A DNA stretch of 64,000 nucleotides from an uncultured Rhodocyclaceae bacterium (lineage in GTDB: Bacteria > Pseudomonadota > Gammaproteobacteria > Burkholderiales > Rhodocyclaceae). This document shows, in pieces, positions 25,924-35,201 of the stretch (its first letter is position 1; each line of letters begins with the position of its first letter). The stretch is taken from positions 3,224,001 to 3,288,000 of the forward strand of contig CAJQTY010000001.1 of assembly GCA_907163075.1 (NCBI GenBank), written 5' to 3'. Position numbers and translations under genes: made by a program. The notes below the pieces were generated by a model, which had not been told where the DNA came from, did not search any database, and worked only from the letters and a program-made list of their open reading frames with translations.

Positions 25924-26826
25924 TTACACGCGCTGTTTCGGCGCCCCGTTTTGCGCAAACATTTCGTCCAGACGCTGCTCGAAAGCGTGGTAGCCGATGC
26001 ATTCATAGAGTTCGGCGCGCGTCTGCATGGTGTCGACCACCGCCTGCTGCGTTCCGTTCTGGCGCAGGGTGGAATAGACATTCGCCGCCGCCCGGTTGGC
26101 CGCCCGGAAGGCGGACAGCGGGTAGAGCGCCAGTGCGACGCCGGCGCTGGCCAGTTCGTCCACGGTGAACAGGGGCGTCGCGCCGAACTCGGTGATGTTG
26201 GCCAGCACCGGCACCTTCACCGCGTCGACGAACCTGCGGTACATCGACAGCTCGGTCATGGCCTCTGGGAAGATCATGTCGGCGCCGGCTTCGACGCAGG
26301 CCAGGCAGCGCTCGATGGCGGCGTCCAGCCCGGCCACGGCCAGCGCGTCGGTGCGCGCCATGATCACGAAAGCGGGGTCGCTGCGCGCGTCGACGGCGGC
26401 CTTGATGCGATCGACCATCTCGCCCTGGCTGACGATTTCCTTGTTCGGCCGGTGGCCGCAGCGCTTGGCGCCGACCTGGTCCTCGATGTGCATGCCGGCC
26501 GCGCCCATCCTGATCATGGTGCGGGTGGTGCGCGCCACGTTGAAGGCCGAGGGGCCGAAGCCGGTATCCACATCCACCAGCAGCGGCAGGTCGCAGACGT
26601 CGGTGATGCGGCGCACATCGGTGGCCACGTCGTCGAGCGTCGAAATGCCGAGATCGGGCAGCCCCAGGGAACCGGCGGCGACGCCGCCGCCGGAGAGGTA
26701 AAGAGCGCGGAAGCCGGCCTGTCTGGCCAGCAGGGCATGGTTGGCGTTGATCGCGCCGGGAATCTGCAGCGGCGATTCCTCGGCGACGGCACGGCGCAGC
26801 AGGGTTCCGGGTGAAACAGTCGTCAT
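25924..26826 (-). CDS. prpB: Methylisocitrate lyase
   Basis: This 300-aa member of the isocitrate lyase/PEP mutase superfamily splits 2-methylisocitrate to pyruvate and succinate in the methylcitrate cycle for propionate. The catalytic Cys123 lies in [12 protein letters not shown], the PrpB form of the loop. Asp residues for Mg2+ are in LVDVDTGFG and HIEDQ. The Ala-rich [14 protein letters not shown] block and the TMQTRAELY near the end are also PrpB-like. It is 28 bases downstream of prpD. prpC is not between them, unlike the common prpB-prpC-prpD order. Confidence 0.9.
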   Translation of the reverse strand: MTTVSPGTLLRRAVAEESPLQIPGAINANHALLARQAGFRALYLSGGGVAAGSLGLPDLGISTLDDVATDVRRITDVCDLPLLVDVDTGFGPSAFNVARTTRTMIRMGAAGMHIEDQVGAKRCGHRPNKEIVSQGEMVDRIKAAVDARSDPAFVIMARTDALAVAGLDAAIERCLACVEAGADMIFPEAMTELSMYRRFVDAVKVPVLANITEFGATPLFTVDELASAGVALALYPLSAFRAANRAAANVYSTLRQNGTQQAVVDTMQTRAELYECIGYHAFEQRLDEMFAQNGAPKQRV

Positions 26827-26854
26827 GGCGGGCTCGCGATAATTCGGATGGATC

Positions 26855-28306
26855 TCAGATCACGTACAGATCGACATACTCATGGACCGGCGTGGCGAGC
26901 AGCCGGGCGTGATCGAGCGACAGGTCCAGAATAGCGTTCTGCTGCTTGGCCGGGAAGCGGCGGGCGAGGTTGGTGCGGAACTTGGCTTCGAGCAGCGGAA
27001 TGCCGTCGCCGCGGCGACGTTTGTGGCCGATCGGATACTCCACGAGCAACTCGTCGAGCCGGCTGCCGTCGGTGAATTCGACCGTCAGCGCGTTGGCGAT
27101 CGAGCGCTTCTCCGGGTCGTGGTAGTCGCGGGTGAAGCCGGGGTCTTCGCTGCACACGATCTTCTCGCGCAGCGCGTCGATACGCGGATCGGCGGCCACG
27201 CTGTCCTCGTAGTCGGCGGCCGTCAGGCGGCCGAAGAGCAGGGGGATGGCGACCATGTACTGAATGCAGTGGTCGCGGTCGGCCGGGTTGTCGAGCGCGC
27301 CCTTCTTGTCGATGATGCGGATGCAGGCCTCGTGCGTGCGGATGGCGATCCGGCTGATGTCGTCCGCGCTCTTGCCCAGATCGCGCAACTGGCCATGGAT
27401 GCTCATGGCCGCTTCGACCGCCGTCTGGCTGTGGAATTCTGCCGGGAAGCTGATCTTGAACAGCACGTTTTCCATCACGTAGGAAGCGTAGGGGCGCTGG
27501 AAGCTGAACGGCCGACCCTTGAACAGCACATCGTAAAAGCCCCAGACCGGCGCCGTGAGGGCGCTCGGGTAGCCCATTTCGCCGGTCTTGGCGAGCAACG
27601 CCAGGCGCACCGCGCGGCTGGTCGCGTCGCCCGCCGCCCAGCTCTTGCGGCTGCCGGTGTTGGGGCTGTGCCGATAGGTGCGTAGCGACTGTCCGTCGAC
27701 CCAGGCCAGCGATACGGCGTTGATCATTTCGTCGCGGGAAAGGTCGAGCAGCCTGGCGACCACGGCTGTCGAGGCCACCTTGACCAGCACAACGTGATCC
27801 AGCCCGACCTTGTTGAACGAGTTTTCCAGGGCGATGCAGCCCTGGATTTCGTGCGCCTTGATCATCGCCGTCAGCACGTCGTGCATGAGCAGAGGCTTCC
27901 GGCCAGCGGCCACGGCCGTGCGCGACAGCCAGTCGGCGACGGCCAGGATACCGCCCAGGTTGTCGGATGGATGGCCCCACTCGGCGGCCAGCCAGCAGTC
28001 GTTGAAATCCAGCCAGCGGATCAGGGTGCCGATATTGAAGGCGGCCTGCACCGGGTCGAGTTCGAAGCGCGTGCCTGGCACCCTGGCGCCGTGGGCGACC
28101 ACAGTGCCAGGCACGAGCGGACCGAGCAGCTTGGTGCAGGCCGGGTACTCGAGGGCTTCGAGGCCGCAGCCGAGGGTGTCGATCAGGCAGTGGCGGGCGG
28201 TTTCGTAGGCCAGTGGCGACTGGATCTCGTAGTTCAGGACATATTCGACGATATCGACCAGCACCTGGTCGGGTTCGGGGCGGACGTTGCTGATCTGTGC
28301 GGACAT
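26855..28306 (-). CDS. prpD: 2-Methylcitrate dehydratase
   Basis: A 483-aa MmgE/PrpD-family enzyme, the same length as E. coli PrpD, which dehydrates 2-methylcitrate in propionate breakdown. Typical segments are [12 protein letters not shown] near residue 48, [20 protein letters not shown] near 100, [34 protein letters not shown] and the C-terminal [10 protein letters not shown]. It is the first gene of a prpD-prpB unit. Neither prpC nor a PrpR-type activator is seen nearby, so the remaining steps must be encoded elsewhere. Confidence 0.92.
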   Translation of the reverse strand: MSAQISNVRPEPDQVLVDIVEYVLNYEIQSPLAYETARHCLIDTLGCGLEALEYPACTKLLGPLVPGTVVAHGARVPGTRFELDPVQAAFNIGTLIRWLDFNDCWLAAEWGHPSDNLGGILAVADWLSRTAVAAGRKPLLMHDVLTAMIKAHEIQGCIALENSFNKVGLDHVVLVKVASTAVVARLLDLSRDEMINAVSLAWVDGQSLRTYRHSPNTGSRKSWAAGDATSRAVRLALLAKTGEMGYPSALTAPVWGFYDVLFKGRPFSFQRPYASYVMENVLFKISFPAEFHSQTAVEAAMSIHGQLRDLGKSADDISRIAIRTHEACIRIIDKKGALDNPADRDHCIQYMVAIPLLFGRLTAADYEDSVAADPRIDALREKIVCSEDPGFTRDYHDPEKRSIANALTVEFTDGSRLDELLVEYPIGHKRRRGDGIPLLEAKFRTNLARRFPAKQQNAILDLSLDHARLLATPVHEYVDLYVI

Positions 28307-28481
28307 GGAGTAGTCTTCGTTGGCGGCATTAATCGGATCGATGATTGTAGATTAAACGAAGGCACCGGCGATGACGAGGTGATCATCGGTTCAGAAGGCA
28401 AATGTCTCTGACTCCAATGGCACTGCCAATGGCACTGATATGGAGTGACGACCGACGTTCAAGGTCCCCTGTAGCGCAGGG

Positions 28482-29111
28482 TTAGCCGACAAACAACGTT
28501 CGCAAGGTGGCAATGATGTTGGAAAAGTTTGCACCAATGGTAGTTTCCTTCTCCAGTTTCTCCAGCATGCTAACGGCTTGAGAGTCCGCTGCGTACTGAA
28601 TGTTTACAGTGTCGATATGCATCGTGGGAGATGACGCCACGGGAGTGGATTGACTGTCTTTGTTCTTTCCTTCTTCGGAGGCTGTGACCAACCTATAGCG
28701 CGCCTTGGACACGAGAAACTCGTCAGTTGGAACCGCCTGATAGGCAGCGTCTGCCTCAAGTGAAAAAACGCGGCGCATTCGTTTAAGTTCTGAATCGATG
28801 CGGATGGCGATAGATGCGTAGCTTGTGTGATCGATGCTTTCTTTCTTCACCCGTACTCGCCAGTTATAGAGATCTACCGGATTGTCAAACGGGTAGAGCA
28901 AATCGAGTCCCAAGTAGCACAGGCGTTCACGTGCCTTTGGCCCAAGTGCGATTGCGCACGAGTGCACCTCAATCGCAAGGTCGCACAGCTCCGGAGGGCC
29001 GAAGTCAGCGAACGGTTCGTCTTTAGGGATAAGCGGGTAGTGCTCCAAAAATATGCGGAAGTATTTGTCGTGCGCTGCCTGAAATGCTTCGAGTATCAAA
29101 AGTTTGTCCAT
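28482..29111 (-). CDS. Hypothetical protein (209 aa)
   Basis: No family was recognised. The N-terminal part is helical with an HDKYFRIFLEHYPL segment; the middle is charged; the C-terminus (MHIDTVNIQYAADSQAV...) may form a short strand-helix unit. There is no signal peptide or membrane segment. The start is uncertain: an upstream ATG at 29153 adds 14 residues, and neither has a clear ribosome-binding site. It is less GC-rich than its neighbours and isolated between prpD and a divergent gene, which suggests recent acquisition. Confidence 0.55.
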   Translation of the reverse strand: MDKLLILEAFQAAHDKYFRIFLEHYPLIPKDEPFADFGPPELCDLAIEVHSCAIALGPKARERLCYLGLDLLYPFDNPVDLYNWRVRVKKESIDHTSYASIAIRIDSELKRMRRVFSLEADAAYQAVPTDEFLVSKARYRLVTASEEGKNKDSQSTPVASSPTMHIDTVNIQYAADSQAVSMLEKLEKETTIGANFSNIIATLRTLFVG

Positions 29112-29251
29112 AGCGTGAATGCTGAATGGATTGGCGGCTAACGTACCAGTCATAAAGAAGGCCGTGCTCGAAAATCATGACACGGGCGCACGATACGGAT
29201 ATTTTATGTAAATTCTGGAATTTCTGGAATTTCTCTGCTTTACTTTGCCTT

Positions 29252-29668
29252 ATGAGCGATGTCTTTCATTTTTTGACCAGCGACGATCTGCGGCTCCTGG
29301 CTGAAAAGGCCAAGCGGGTCACTTATGACGCCGGCGAGATCGTCTTGTGCGAAGGGCGTGAGGCGAAGGGAATCTTTGTGCTTCGCTCGGGTCGGGTGAA
29401 GATCGAGAAACGCTTCTCGAAGGCGCCGTATACGATCGCCACGCTCGGTCCGGGAGAAGTTTTCGGCGAGGTATCGTTCATCGACAGCCGGTTGGCCAGC
29501 GCCTCCGTCCTGGCGGTCGAGGCGTCGGAAGCGGATATTCTCGAAAAAGCCGAGGTATTCTCGCTGCTCGCCTCGGTGCCCGGCCTATCGAGCCGTTTCT
29601 ATCAATCGCTGGCGCTCAAGCTTTCGGAAAGACTGCGCGCAACGACGGACAATCTGGCCGGGATTTAG
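29252..29668 (+). CDS. Cyclic nucleotide-binding (CRP-like) domain protein
   Basis: A 138-aa protein consisting of one cNMP-binding beta-barrel (residues ~5-125; ILCEGREAKGIFVLRSGRV-type sequence, then LGPGEVFGEVSFID phosphate-binding cassette). There is no C-terminal helix-turn-helix, so it is a stand-alone sensor rather than a transcription factor. The ATG at 29252 is chosen since the longer frame (from 29177) adds a Trp/Phe-rich leader coming from a direct repeat of TTCTGGAAT. Its ligand and partner are unknown. Confidence 0.72.
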   Translation: MSDVFHFLTSDDLRLLAEKAKRVTYDAGEIVLCEGREAKGIFVLRSGRVKIEKRFSKAPYTIATLGPGEVFGEVSFIDSRLASASVLAVEASEADILEKAEVFSLLASVPGLSSRFYQSLALKLSERLRATTDNLAGI

Positions 29669-29798
29669 GCTTCGACAAAGCTTGACCGGCGCGGGAGATT
29701 GTGGATTTTTTGCCCCGCCTCGCGACGAGAGCTTGCCTGCTCCTGGCCTTCGGGTCTGTGTCAAAGCGGCCGCCGACTGCTGACTTTACTGCCGTTCC

Positions 29799-30347
29799 TC
29801 AATCCGTAGACAAGGCGGGTGAATATATCTCGGTTACCAGTACCGTTTGTCTGCCAAAAGTGAAGAGCGAACGCCGGGCCCACAAGATCGGCGGCGGGGA
29901 GGCCGCAAGTTGCATGGCGTCGACGGCTGGGCGAAAGAGGGGATGCCGATGATCCAGGCGTTTGCAGTTGATCACAGCACGAGAGAATCCGGGATGGGCG
30001 AAGAGCAGGGCGCCAAGCGAACGGGTGCCCAGGCGTGCCAGCCAGCCGGTTACCGGGCCGCGCGGTCGGCGCGGCAGCACGGTATGCGCGAACACGAGGG
30101 GGGCGCCATCACAGAGAAGGGCTACCTCGCGAACCCAGACCAGTCGCTTGCGCTTGATGCCCAGCGCAAGCGCTTCGTCGCCGGTCGGCATGCCAAGACC
30201 CTGCCGCAGCAGGCGCACGGCGAAGGTTCCCCGGCGTTGCAGGCGTGCGGTCAACGAACTGCGATCACGCAGCCAGGACTTGAAGGGAATGCTGTCTGCA
30301 CTACGCAGCACTCTGGGGCGCCAGGCCAATCTTTTCTTGAAGCTCAT
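29799..30347 (-). CDS. ubiC: Chorismate-pyruvate lyase
   Basis: A 182-aa cytoplasmic enzyme that converts chorismate to 4-hydroxybenzoate, the first committed step of ubiquinone synthesis. UbiC features are WLRDRSSLTARLQ near residue 25, VREVALLCDG near 72, LGTRSLGALLF near 105 and a C-terminal ARRSLF...VTEIYSPA, containing the Arg and Glu that bind the product. The length is normal. It lies 18 bases after a DUF192 gene on the same strand. ubiA, the usual neighbour, is not seen. Confidence 0.82.
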   Translation of the reverse strand: MSFKKRLAWRPRVLRSADSIPFKSWLRDRSSLTARLQRRGTFAVRLLRQGLGMPTGDEALALGIKRKRLVWVREVALLCDGAPLVFAHTVLPRRPRGPVTGWLARLGTRSLGALLFAHPGFSRAVINCKRLDHRHPLFRPAVDAMQLAASPPPILWARRSLFTFGRQTVLVTEIYSPALSTD

Positions 30348-30365
30348 GTGTGCTCTGCAGTACGT

Positions 30366-30809
30366 CTATCGTGGCCGCGGCGACTTTTCGACGCCGCCAA
30401 TGCGCTGACCGGCCTTGAGTCCCTTGCCCGAAAACCAGCCGGCATTCATTTCCAGTGCATATCGTGCCGGGCCCGCGGCGCAGTGATTGTTCTCGGTCTG
30501 CGGCTTCATATCCTCGATGTTCAGGATGCGGCCTTGCTCGTCAAGGAAGGCAACTGAAAGCGGCAGAAAGGTGTTGCGCATCCACATGCAATGGCGGTCA
30601 GCCTGGGTGAAAACGAAAAGCATGCCTTGATTGGCCGCCATGCTGCGACGATTCATCAATCCCTGGACCCGGCTCGCCTGATCGGCGGCCACTTCGGCTT
30701 CGATGCGGTAAAAACTCGCGGTCAGTTCCACGCGCGGCATTTGTGCCAGAGTCTGCGTGGCCGTGAGGAGCAGCGCGGCGACACCCACGGGCGCTAAAAA
30801 ACGGTGCAT
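30366..30809 (-). CDS. DUF192 family exported protein
   Basis: The 147-aa product has a Sec signal peptide (MHRFLAPVGVAALLLTATQTLAQ) followed by a DUF192 domain with its landmark segments RVQGLMNRRSMAANQGMLFVF, CMWMRNTFLPLSVAFLD and ALEMNAGWF. DUF192 proteins are small periplasmic or extracellular beta-rich proteins of unknown function. It lies just upstream of ubiC and may be co-transcribed. Confidence 0.85.
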   Translation of the reverse strand: MHRFLAPVGVAALLLTATQTLAQMPRVELTASFYRIEAEVAADQASRVQGLMNRRSMAANQGMLFVFTQADRHCMWMRNTFLPLSVAFLDEQGRILNIEDMKPQTENNHCAAGPARYALEMNAGWFSGKGLKAGQRIGGVEKSPRPR

Positions 30810-30936
30810 TGAAAACTCCGTTGGGGGAATTCGGAAGCGGGAGGCCGGCCGCCAGCTTGGAGACGCCGCGCCTTTCCCGAGTTAGATGAAGGACTCTAGC
30901 ACAGAGTCTGCTGACTGATTCGAAGCGTACTATTCA

Positions 30937-31239
30937 TCAGCGCACTGCCTTGGTCTTTCTTGTAGACTTGGCCTTGGTCGCTGGTTTGCCTTTGACGACT
31001 TTTTTCGACTTTGCCGTCCCCTGTTTTTTGGCCGGTTTGACTTGCTTCGCGGGTTTCACCGATTTTGCGGAAGGTGGTGGTGGCCGGGCTATGTCGGCGC
31101 CTGTGGTTACCGGCGCATCTTCATGTTCTGCCGCCTTTGGCGTGGCCAGCGACGCCGCACTGCAAAAAGAGAATATGGCGGCGAAGAGCAAATGCACTAA
31201 CGAGTTCGTGCTTGGTTTCATAGGCGATCGCGCTTTCAT
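30937..31239 (-). CDS. Exported lysine/alanine/proline-rich protein
   Basis: A short protein (~100 aa) with a hydrophobic leader (VHLLFAAIFSFCSAASLA) and a mature part made of Lys-Pro-Ala repeats (SVKPAKQVKPAKKQG, TKAKSTRKTKAVR), strongly basic and without a folded domain. The leader indicates export; the basic tail could bind cell-wall polymers, nucleic acid or outer-membrane anions. The start is ambiguous between 31239 and 31221, and neither has a strong ribosome-binding site. Confidence 0.5.
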   Translation of the reverse strand: MKARSPMKPSTNSLVHLLFAAIFSFCSAASLATPKAAEHEDAPVTTGADIARPPPPSAKSVKPAKQVKPAKKQGTAKSKKVVKGKPATKAKSTRKTKAVR

Positions 31240-31323
31240 GAGAAATCCGAGGCATGCAGGGCGGCACATGCTGCCCGCTGAGTGCGGAATTTTATCTTTA
31301 AAGAAGCAGATAACCATAACCGG

Positions 31324-32904
31324 TCAGTGGCTGGTTCCTTCCGAACGAGAAATCTTGTTCCACACATTGTATTTTCCGACCGGCTTTCTTGCCGGGATGC
31401 GCTTCACTTCGGTCAGCGTTTTTGTGTCGATGACGACCAGCGCGCCGTCCATTTCCCATAAGCTGGCCAGCGCATAGCGACCGTCGCGCGTGAATTCGAC
31501 GTGCGCCAGCGTTTGTCCCGGAGCGGCCCGGAACTCGTGGATGACCTTCAGCGTCTGCTTGTCGATGACCTGAAGCACGTTCTTGTTTTCCTTGCTCATC
31601 ATCGAGTCGGTGAAGGCGTAGCGACTTTTCTCGTGGCTGCGCAAAAAGAAGCCCGGGCCGAGCGTCTTGATCTGCGCGACGGTCTCGTACGTGCCCAGAT
31701 CGATCACGGTGATCAGTCCTTCATTCAGGTTCGGCGAGGCCATCACCGTGCGCATCTTGCCGGCCGGGTCACGCCATTTCCAGGTGATGCCGGAACCCAG
31801 GTGCGGCATGCCCGGCAGGTCGAGATCGGCGATCTTCTTGCGACCGTCGAGCAGGACGACCTGGCCCTTGCTGGCTGAACGCGAGGCGCCCAGGATTTCG
31901 GCGTAGCTCTGGGTGAAGAAGAAGTCGTCGAGAAAATCGGTCAGCAGCGTTCGCCGCGGATTGAACATCGCCGACTTGAAATCGCCTTCCTTGTACTGGA
32001 AGTCGTGCACCAGGCCGTCGGCGACCGGTTCCGCCGCCGGGTCGTAGCTGAGTTCCCAGACTTCGGGAACATCCTTCAGTGCGGCAATAAAACTCTTGCG
32101 CGGCGCCGCATCGTAGACCGCGGATACCCGCGACGTCTTGTCGCCGTTCGCGCTCACGGTCGGAATGATCTGCTGCAGGCGAAGATCCTGCGCATCAAGG
32201 ATGACCAGATTGTGCGGCAGGTAGTTGGCCACCATCACCCACTTGCCGTCGCTGGAAACGGCTGCATTGCGAGTGTTCAGGCCGGCCCGTATTTCTGCGA
32301 CGACGCTCAGGTTGTAAATGTCGAACTTGCTGATCCAGCCGTCGCGCGATGCAAAGTAGACGAAGCGCCCGTCCGGCGAGAACTTCGGTCCACCATGCAG
32401 CGCATAGCGGCTGGGGAATCGATGGAGGCGTTTGAATTTATCGCCGTCGAGTACCGATACGTGGTGGTCGCCGGTCTCGACAACGATAAAAAGGTTGAGC
32501 GGATCGGCTCCCTTGAGCGCCTGTGAGGGGCGATTCGGCAGCTTGCCGGCGTCGATATCGACGATTTGCGATCTTCGGATATCGTCCTCGCTCCAGACGG
32601 GGGCGATTGCGGTTTTGGTGTAGATCCAGTCGGCAAGCTGTTTGGCTTCTTCTTCCTTGAGTCGGTCGCTGAACGCCGGCATCTGCGTCGCCACGCGTCC
32701 ATTGAGGATGGTGCTGAGCGCTTCCGGCTTGCGCAGGCGTTCGAGGTTTTCCGGCAGGAGGGCCGGGCCGATCCGGCCAAACCGATCGTCGCCATGGCAA
32801 ACGGCACAGTGCTGTTTGTAGAGTTCCCCGGTATCCGCGGCTTGCGCCGTGCCGCTCATCCACAGCGCGAGGCAGGCGGCGGAAAGGACGCGAACGAAAT
32901 TCAT
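31324..32904 (-). CDS. nirN: Periplasmic cytochrome c / d1-type protein NirN
   Basis: A 526-aa exported protein: signal peptide MNFVRVLSAACLALWMSGTAQA, then a cytochrome c domain with heme-binding Cys33-x2-Cys36-His37 (CAVCH), then an eight-bladed cytochrome d1 propeller (HGGPKFSPDGRFVY, MPHLGSG, C-terminal GKYNVWNKISRSEGTSH). NirN is a paralogue of nitrite reductase NirS that oxidises dihydro-heme d1 in its maturation. I prefer NirN to NirS because of its place after nirJ, but a cd1 nitrite reductase cannot be fully ruled out. Start at 32904 overlaps the nirJ stop by one base and has an AGGAG site. Confidence 0.78.
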   Translation of the reverse strand: MNFVRVLSAACLALWMSGTAQAADTGELYKQHCAVCHGDDRFGRIGPALLPENLERLRKPEALSTILNGRVATQMPAFSDRLKEEEAKQLADWIYTKTAIAPVWSEDDIRRSQIVDIDAGKLPNRPSQALKGADPLNLFIVVETGDHHVSVLDGDKFKRLHRFPSRYALHGGPKFSPDGRFVYFASRDGWISKFDIYNLSVVAEIRAGLNTRNAAVSSDGKWVMVANYLPHNLVILDAQDLRLQQIIPTVSANGDKTSRVSAVYDAAPRKSFIAALKDVPEVWELSYDPAAEPVADGLVHDFQYKEGDFKSAMFNPRRTLLTDFLDDFFFTQSYAEILGASRSASKGQVVLLDGRKKIADLDLPGMPHLGSGITWKWRDPAGKMRTVMASPNLNEGLITVIDLGTYETVAQIKTLGPGFFLRSHEKSRYAFTDSMMSKENKNVLQVIDKQTLKVIHEFRAAPGQTLAHVEFTRDGRYALASLWEMDGALVVIDTKTLTEVKRIPARKPVGKYNVWNKISRSEGTSH

Positions 32905-34097
32905 CAAATTCTCCTGATTCTCGTGTAGGGGGTAAGGCTCAACCGCTCTCCGCCGGGCGCCGCGCCGATTTCCTGGTCGTCGAGATAGCAGCCCGGATCT
33001 TCGGCCCATGGGTCGCCGGTGAGCTGTTGCGCCCGAACGCGGGTGTTGCCGTTGCAAATATCGAGGAAACGGCATTCGCCGCAGCGCCCGGAGACCGCGC
33101 GCGGGTGTCGCTTGAGTTCTGCCAGCAGCGGGTCGGAGGTATCCGTCCAGATTTCGGAGAATGGACGCTGCCTAACATTGCCCAGCGTGTGGTGCCACCA
33201 CATGGTGTCCGGGTGTACGTTGCCCAGGTTGTCGATATTCGCGACATTGACGCCCGATGAATTGCCCCCCCACTGCGTCAGCTTGGCCCGGATGTGTTCA
33301 GCTTTTTCCGGGAAGTGTTTCCGCACCCAGTAAAGAAAATAGACCCCGTCGGCATCGTTGTTGCCGGTGGTGAATTCCTTGTCGAGGCCGCGCTCCGCGT
33401 AGTCCCGGCAGGTGTCGAAAAGCAGATCCATGGCCCAGCGCGTCAGCTTGTGCCGGGCATCGTCCTTGCGGTTGGTGTTGCCGCGGCCTGCGTAGTTAAG
33501 GTGTGAAAAGTAAAAACGGTCGATGCCTTCGTCCTCGACCAGCTTCAGCAATCCGGGCAAATCGTGCGCGTTGTCCTGCGTCATCGTGAAACGAACACCG
33601 ATCTTCAGTCCCAGGTCCCGGCACAGGCGGATTCCGCGTAGCGACGCTTCGAACGCGCCGTCCATGCGGCGGAAGCGGTCGTGAGTTTCGCGGATGCCGT
33701 CGAGTGAAATTCCGACGTAATTGAAGTCGCAGCCGGCGATCCGTTCGATGTTCGACGGATTGATCAGGGTACCGTTGGACGACAGGCCGACATAAAAGCC
33801 CATGGCTTTGCCGTGCCCGGCGATATCAAAAATGTCGGGTCGCAGAAGCGGTTCGCCGCCAGACAGGATGAGCACCGGGACGCGAAATCGCTTGAGATCG
33901 TCCATCACGGTGAAGATCTCGCGGGTCGTCAACTCGCCAGGAAAATCCTTGTCAGCGGAGATTGAATAGCAGTGCTTGCAGGTCAGGTTGCAGCGACGAA
34001 TCAAATTCCAGATGACGACGGGCGCCGGCAGTTCTCGCCTCGGAGCGGGCGCTGTCGGCGCGGAGATTTCCTGCAGGTATTGCGAAATGCGGAACAT
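32904..34097 (-). CDS. nirJ: Heme d1 biosynthesis radical SAM protein NirJ
   Basis: A 397-aa radical SAM enzyme that removes propionate side chains from 12,18-didecarboxysiroheme during heme d1 synthesis. Cys36, Cys40 and Cys43 (RRCNLTCKHCYS) hold the radical SAM 4Fe-4S cluster, and a C-terminal SPASM-like group CGECRFLDIC holds another. The N-terminus MFRISQYLQE is typical of NirJ and supports the ATG at 34097, though a GTG at 34109 is in frame. It overlaps nirN by one base. The other heme d1 genes and nirS are not in the window. Confidence 0.88.
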   Translation of the reverse strand: MFRISQYLQEISAPTAPAPRRELPAPVVIWNLIRRCNLTCKHCYSISADKDFPGELTTREIFTVMDDLKRFRVPVLILSGGEPLLRPDIFDIAGHGKAMGFYVGLSSNGTLINPSNIERIAGCDFNYVGISLDGIRETHDRFRRMDGAFEASLRGIRLCRDLGLKIGVRFTMTQDNAHDLPGLLKLVEDEGIDRFYFSHLNYAGRGNTNRKDDARHKLTRWAMDLLFDTCRDYAERGLDKEFTTGNNDADGVYFLYWVRKHFPEKAEHIRAKLTQWGGNSSGVNVANIDNLGNVHPDTMWWHHTLGNVRQRPFSEIWTDTSDPLLAELKRHPRAVSGRCGECRFLDICNGNTRVRAQQLTGDPWAEDPGCYLDDQEIGAAPGGERLSLTPYTRIRRI

Positions 34098-34123
34098 AGA
34101 CGGGTGCACTCGGAAGATGGGTC

Positions 34124-34166
34124 AGTTTACTTGCAGACCGTTCGCTCCAGCCTTGACGTGGATCAA
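34124..34166 (-). promoter_or_regulatory. FNR/DNR-type box and -10 element for nirJN, shared with norEF
   Basis: TTGACGTGGATCAA at 34153-34166 matches TTGAC/T-N4-ATCAA, the FNR/ANR/DNR consensus. On the minus strand a -10-like TAAACT (34124-34129) puts the box centre about 42 bases before the start site, as for class II activation. On the plus strand a weak GATAAG (34191-34196) lies at about the matching distance for norE. One site could therefore control both divergent units under low oxygen or NO. Confidence 0.7.
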
Positions 34167-34296
34167 GCCGAACCCGCATCGACAACTACGGATAAGCACA
34201 AGGACTGTGCATACCGAAAACCGGGCTGCCTGTATCTGCTTTTTCCCGCCCCGTCTGCAACAATGCAGCATGACATCGACCGATAGTGGAGCCGGC

Positions 34297-34902
34297 ATGA
34301 CCGCGACAGTACTTCCCGCCCTGGAGCCGGCGCCGGCGCTCGCCAATAGCCGGCGCATCCCGGGCAACAAGGGGATATGGGTCGGCATCTGCTGCGAATT
34401 TGTCGAGTTCCTGGTGCTCTTTGTCGTCTATTTCGTCGCCCGTGCGCACTTTCCGGAATCCTTCGAAGCGGGCGCCGAGCGGCTCTCCCGCGTCGCGGGT
34501 ACGGTCATCACGCTATTGATGGTGACCAGCAGCTTCTTCATCGCATGCTCGGTGGCGACCATGCGGGCCGGTCAACGCCGGCGCTCGATCGGTTGGCTGG
34601 TAGCCGGGCTGCTCGTGGCGCTGGGTTACCCGATCGCCAAATACCTCGAGATCACCTGGAATCTGGCGCACCGCATCAACGGCGAATCGGGCATCTTCTT
34701 CACGGTCTATTACTACCTGACCTTCAATCATCTGGTGCATGCCGTCTGGGGCATCCTCGGCATTCTCTGGGTACTGGCCCGCCACCTGGCCGGCGGCTAC
34801 ACGACCGAGGACTACAGCGGCCTCGAATCGCTGGCCAGCTACTGGCACGCCACCGACATCATCTGGCTGGTCATTTTCCCCTTCTTTTACGTGCTCAATT
34901 GA
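34297..34902 (+). CDS. norE: NorE, cytochrome c oxidase subunit III-like
   Basis: A 201-aa inner-membrane protein with five or more hydrophobic helices of the heme-copper oxidase subunit III fold (GIWVGICCEFVEFLVLF, YYYLTFNHLVHAVWGILG, SYWHATDIIWLVIFP). NorE accompanies nitric oxide reductase, whose norCB genes are not here. The ATG at 34297 follows a GTGGAG site; an ATG at 34270 lacks one. It is divergent from nirJN and followed by norF two bases later. Confidence 0.85.
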   Translation: MTATVLPALEPAPALANSRRIPGNKGIWVGICCEFVEFLVLFVVYFVARAHFPESFEAGAERLSRVAGTVITLLMVTSSFFIACSVATMRAGQRRRSIGWLVAGLLVALGYPIAKYLEITWNLAHRINGESGIFFTVYYYLTFNHLVHAVWGILGILWVLARHLAGGYTTEDYSGLESLASYWHATDIIWLVIFPFFYVLN

Positions 34903-34904
34903 TC

Positions 34905-35201
34905 ATGAAGACCCCCGCCGCAAATCTCGGTTCGCTGACCCATGCATGGCTGGCCCTCGTCCTGCTGACCCTGCTCAGTCTCGGCACCGGCCAATGGTTT
35001 CATGGCGCCGTCTGGCTGCCGCTGCTGGTAGCCGCCATCCTCTGGATCAAGGGGACGGTGGTTGCCCGGGGCTTCATCGAGGCGCAGTTCGCTCATCCCT
35101 TCATCGCCAGGGTGCTCGCCGGCTTCATTGCCTTCACGCCAGTGGCGCTGGTCCTGACGGCCTTCTTCGGCAGCCAGTTCGCGCGCTGGGCGACGCTATA
35201 G
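34905..35201 (+). CDS. norF: NorF, cytochrome oxidase subunit IV-like membrane protein
   Basis: A 98-aa protein with three hydrophobic segments (residues ~13-28, ~36-50 and ~70-90) and the KGTVVARGFIEAQF motif typical of small norF / cytochrome c oxidase subunit IV proteins. It starts two bases after norE stops. Its 3' end overlaps the convergent MocR gene by six bases, so the two transcripts are antisense at their ends. Confidence 0.78.
   Translation: MKTPAANLGSLTHAWLALVLLTLLSLGTGQWFHGAVWLPLLVAAILWIKGTVVARGFIEAQFAHPFIARVLAGFIAFTPVALVLTAFFGSQFARWATL

Noticed and set aside
31324-32904. Catalytic nitrite reductase NirS
   Set aside because: The location after nirJ favours NirN; kept as an alternative, not as the main call.
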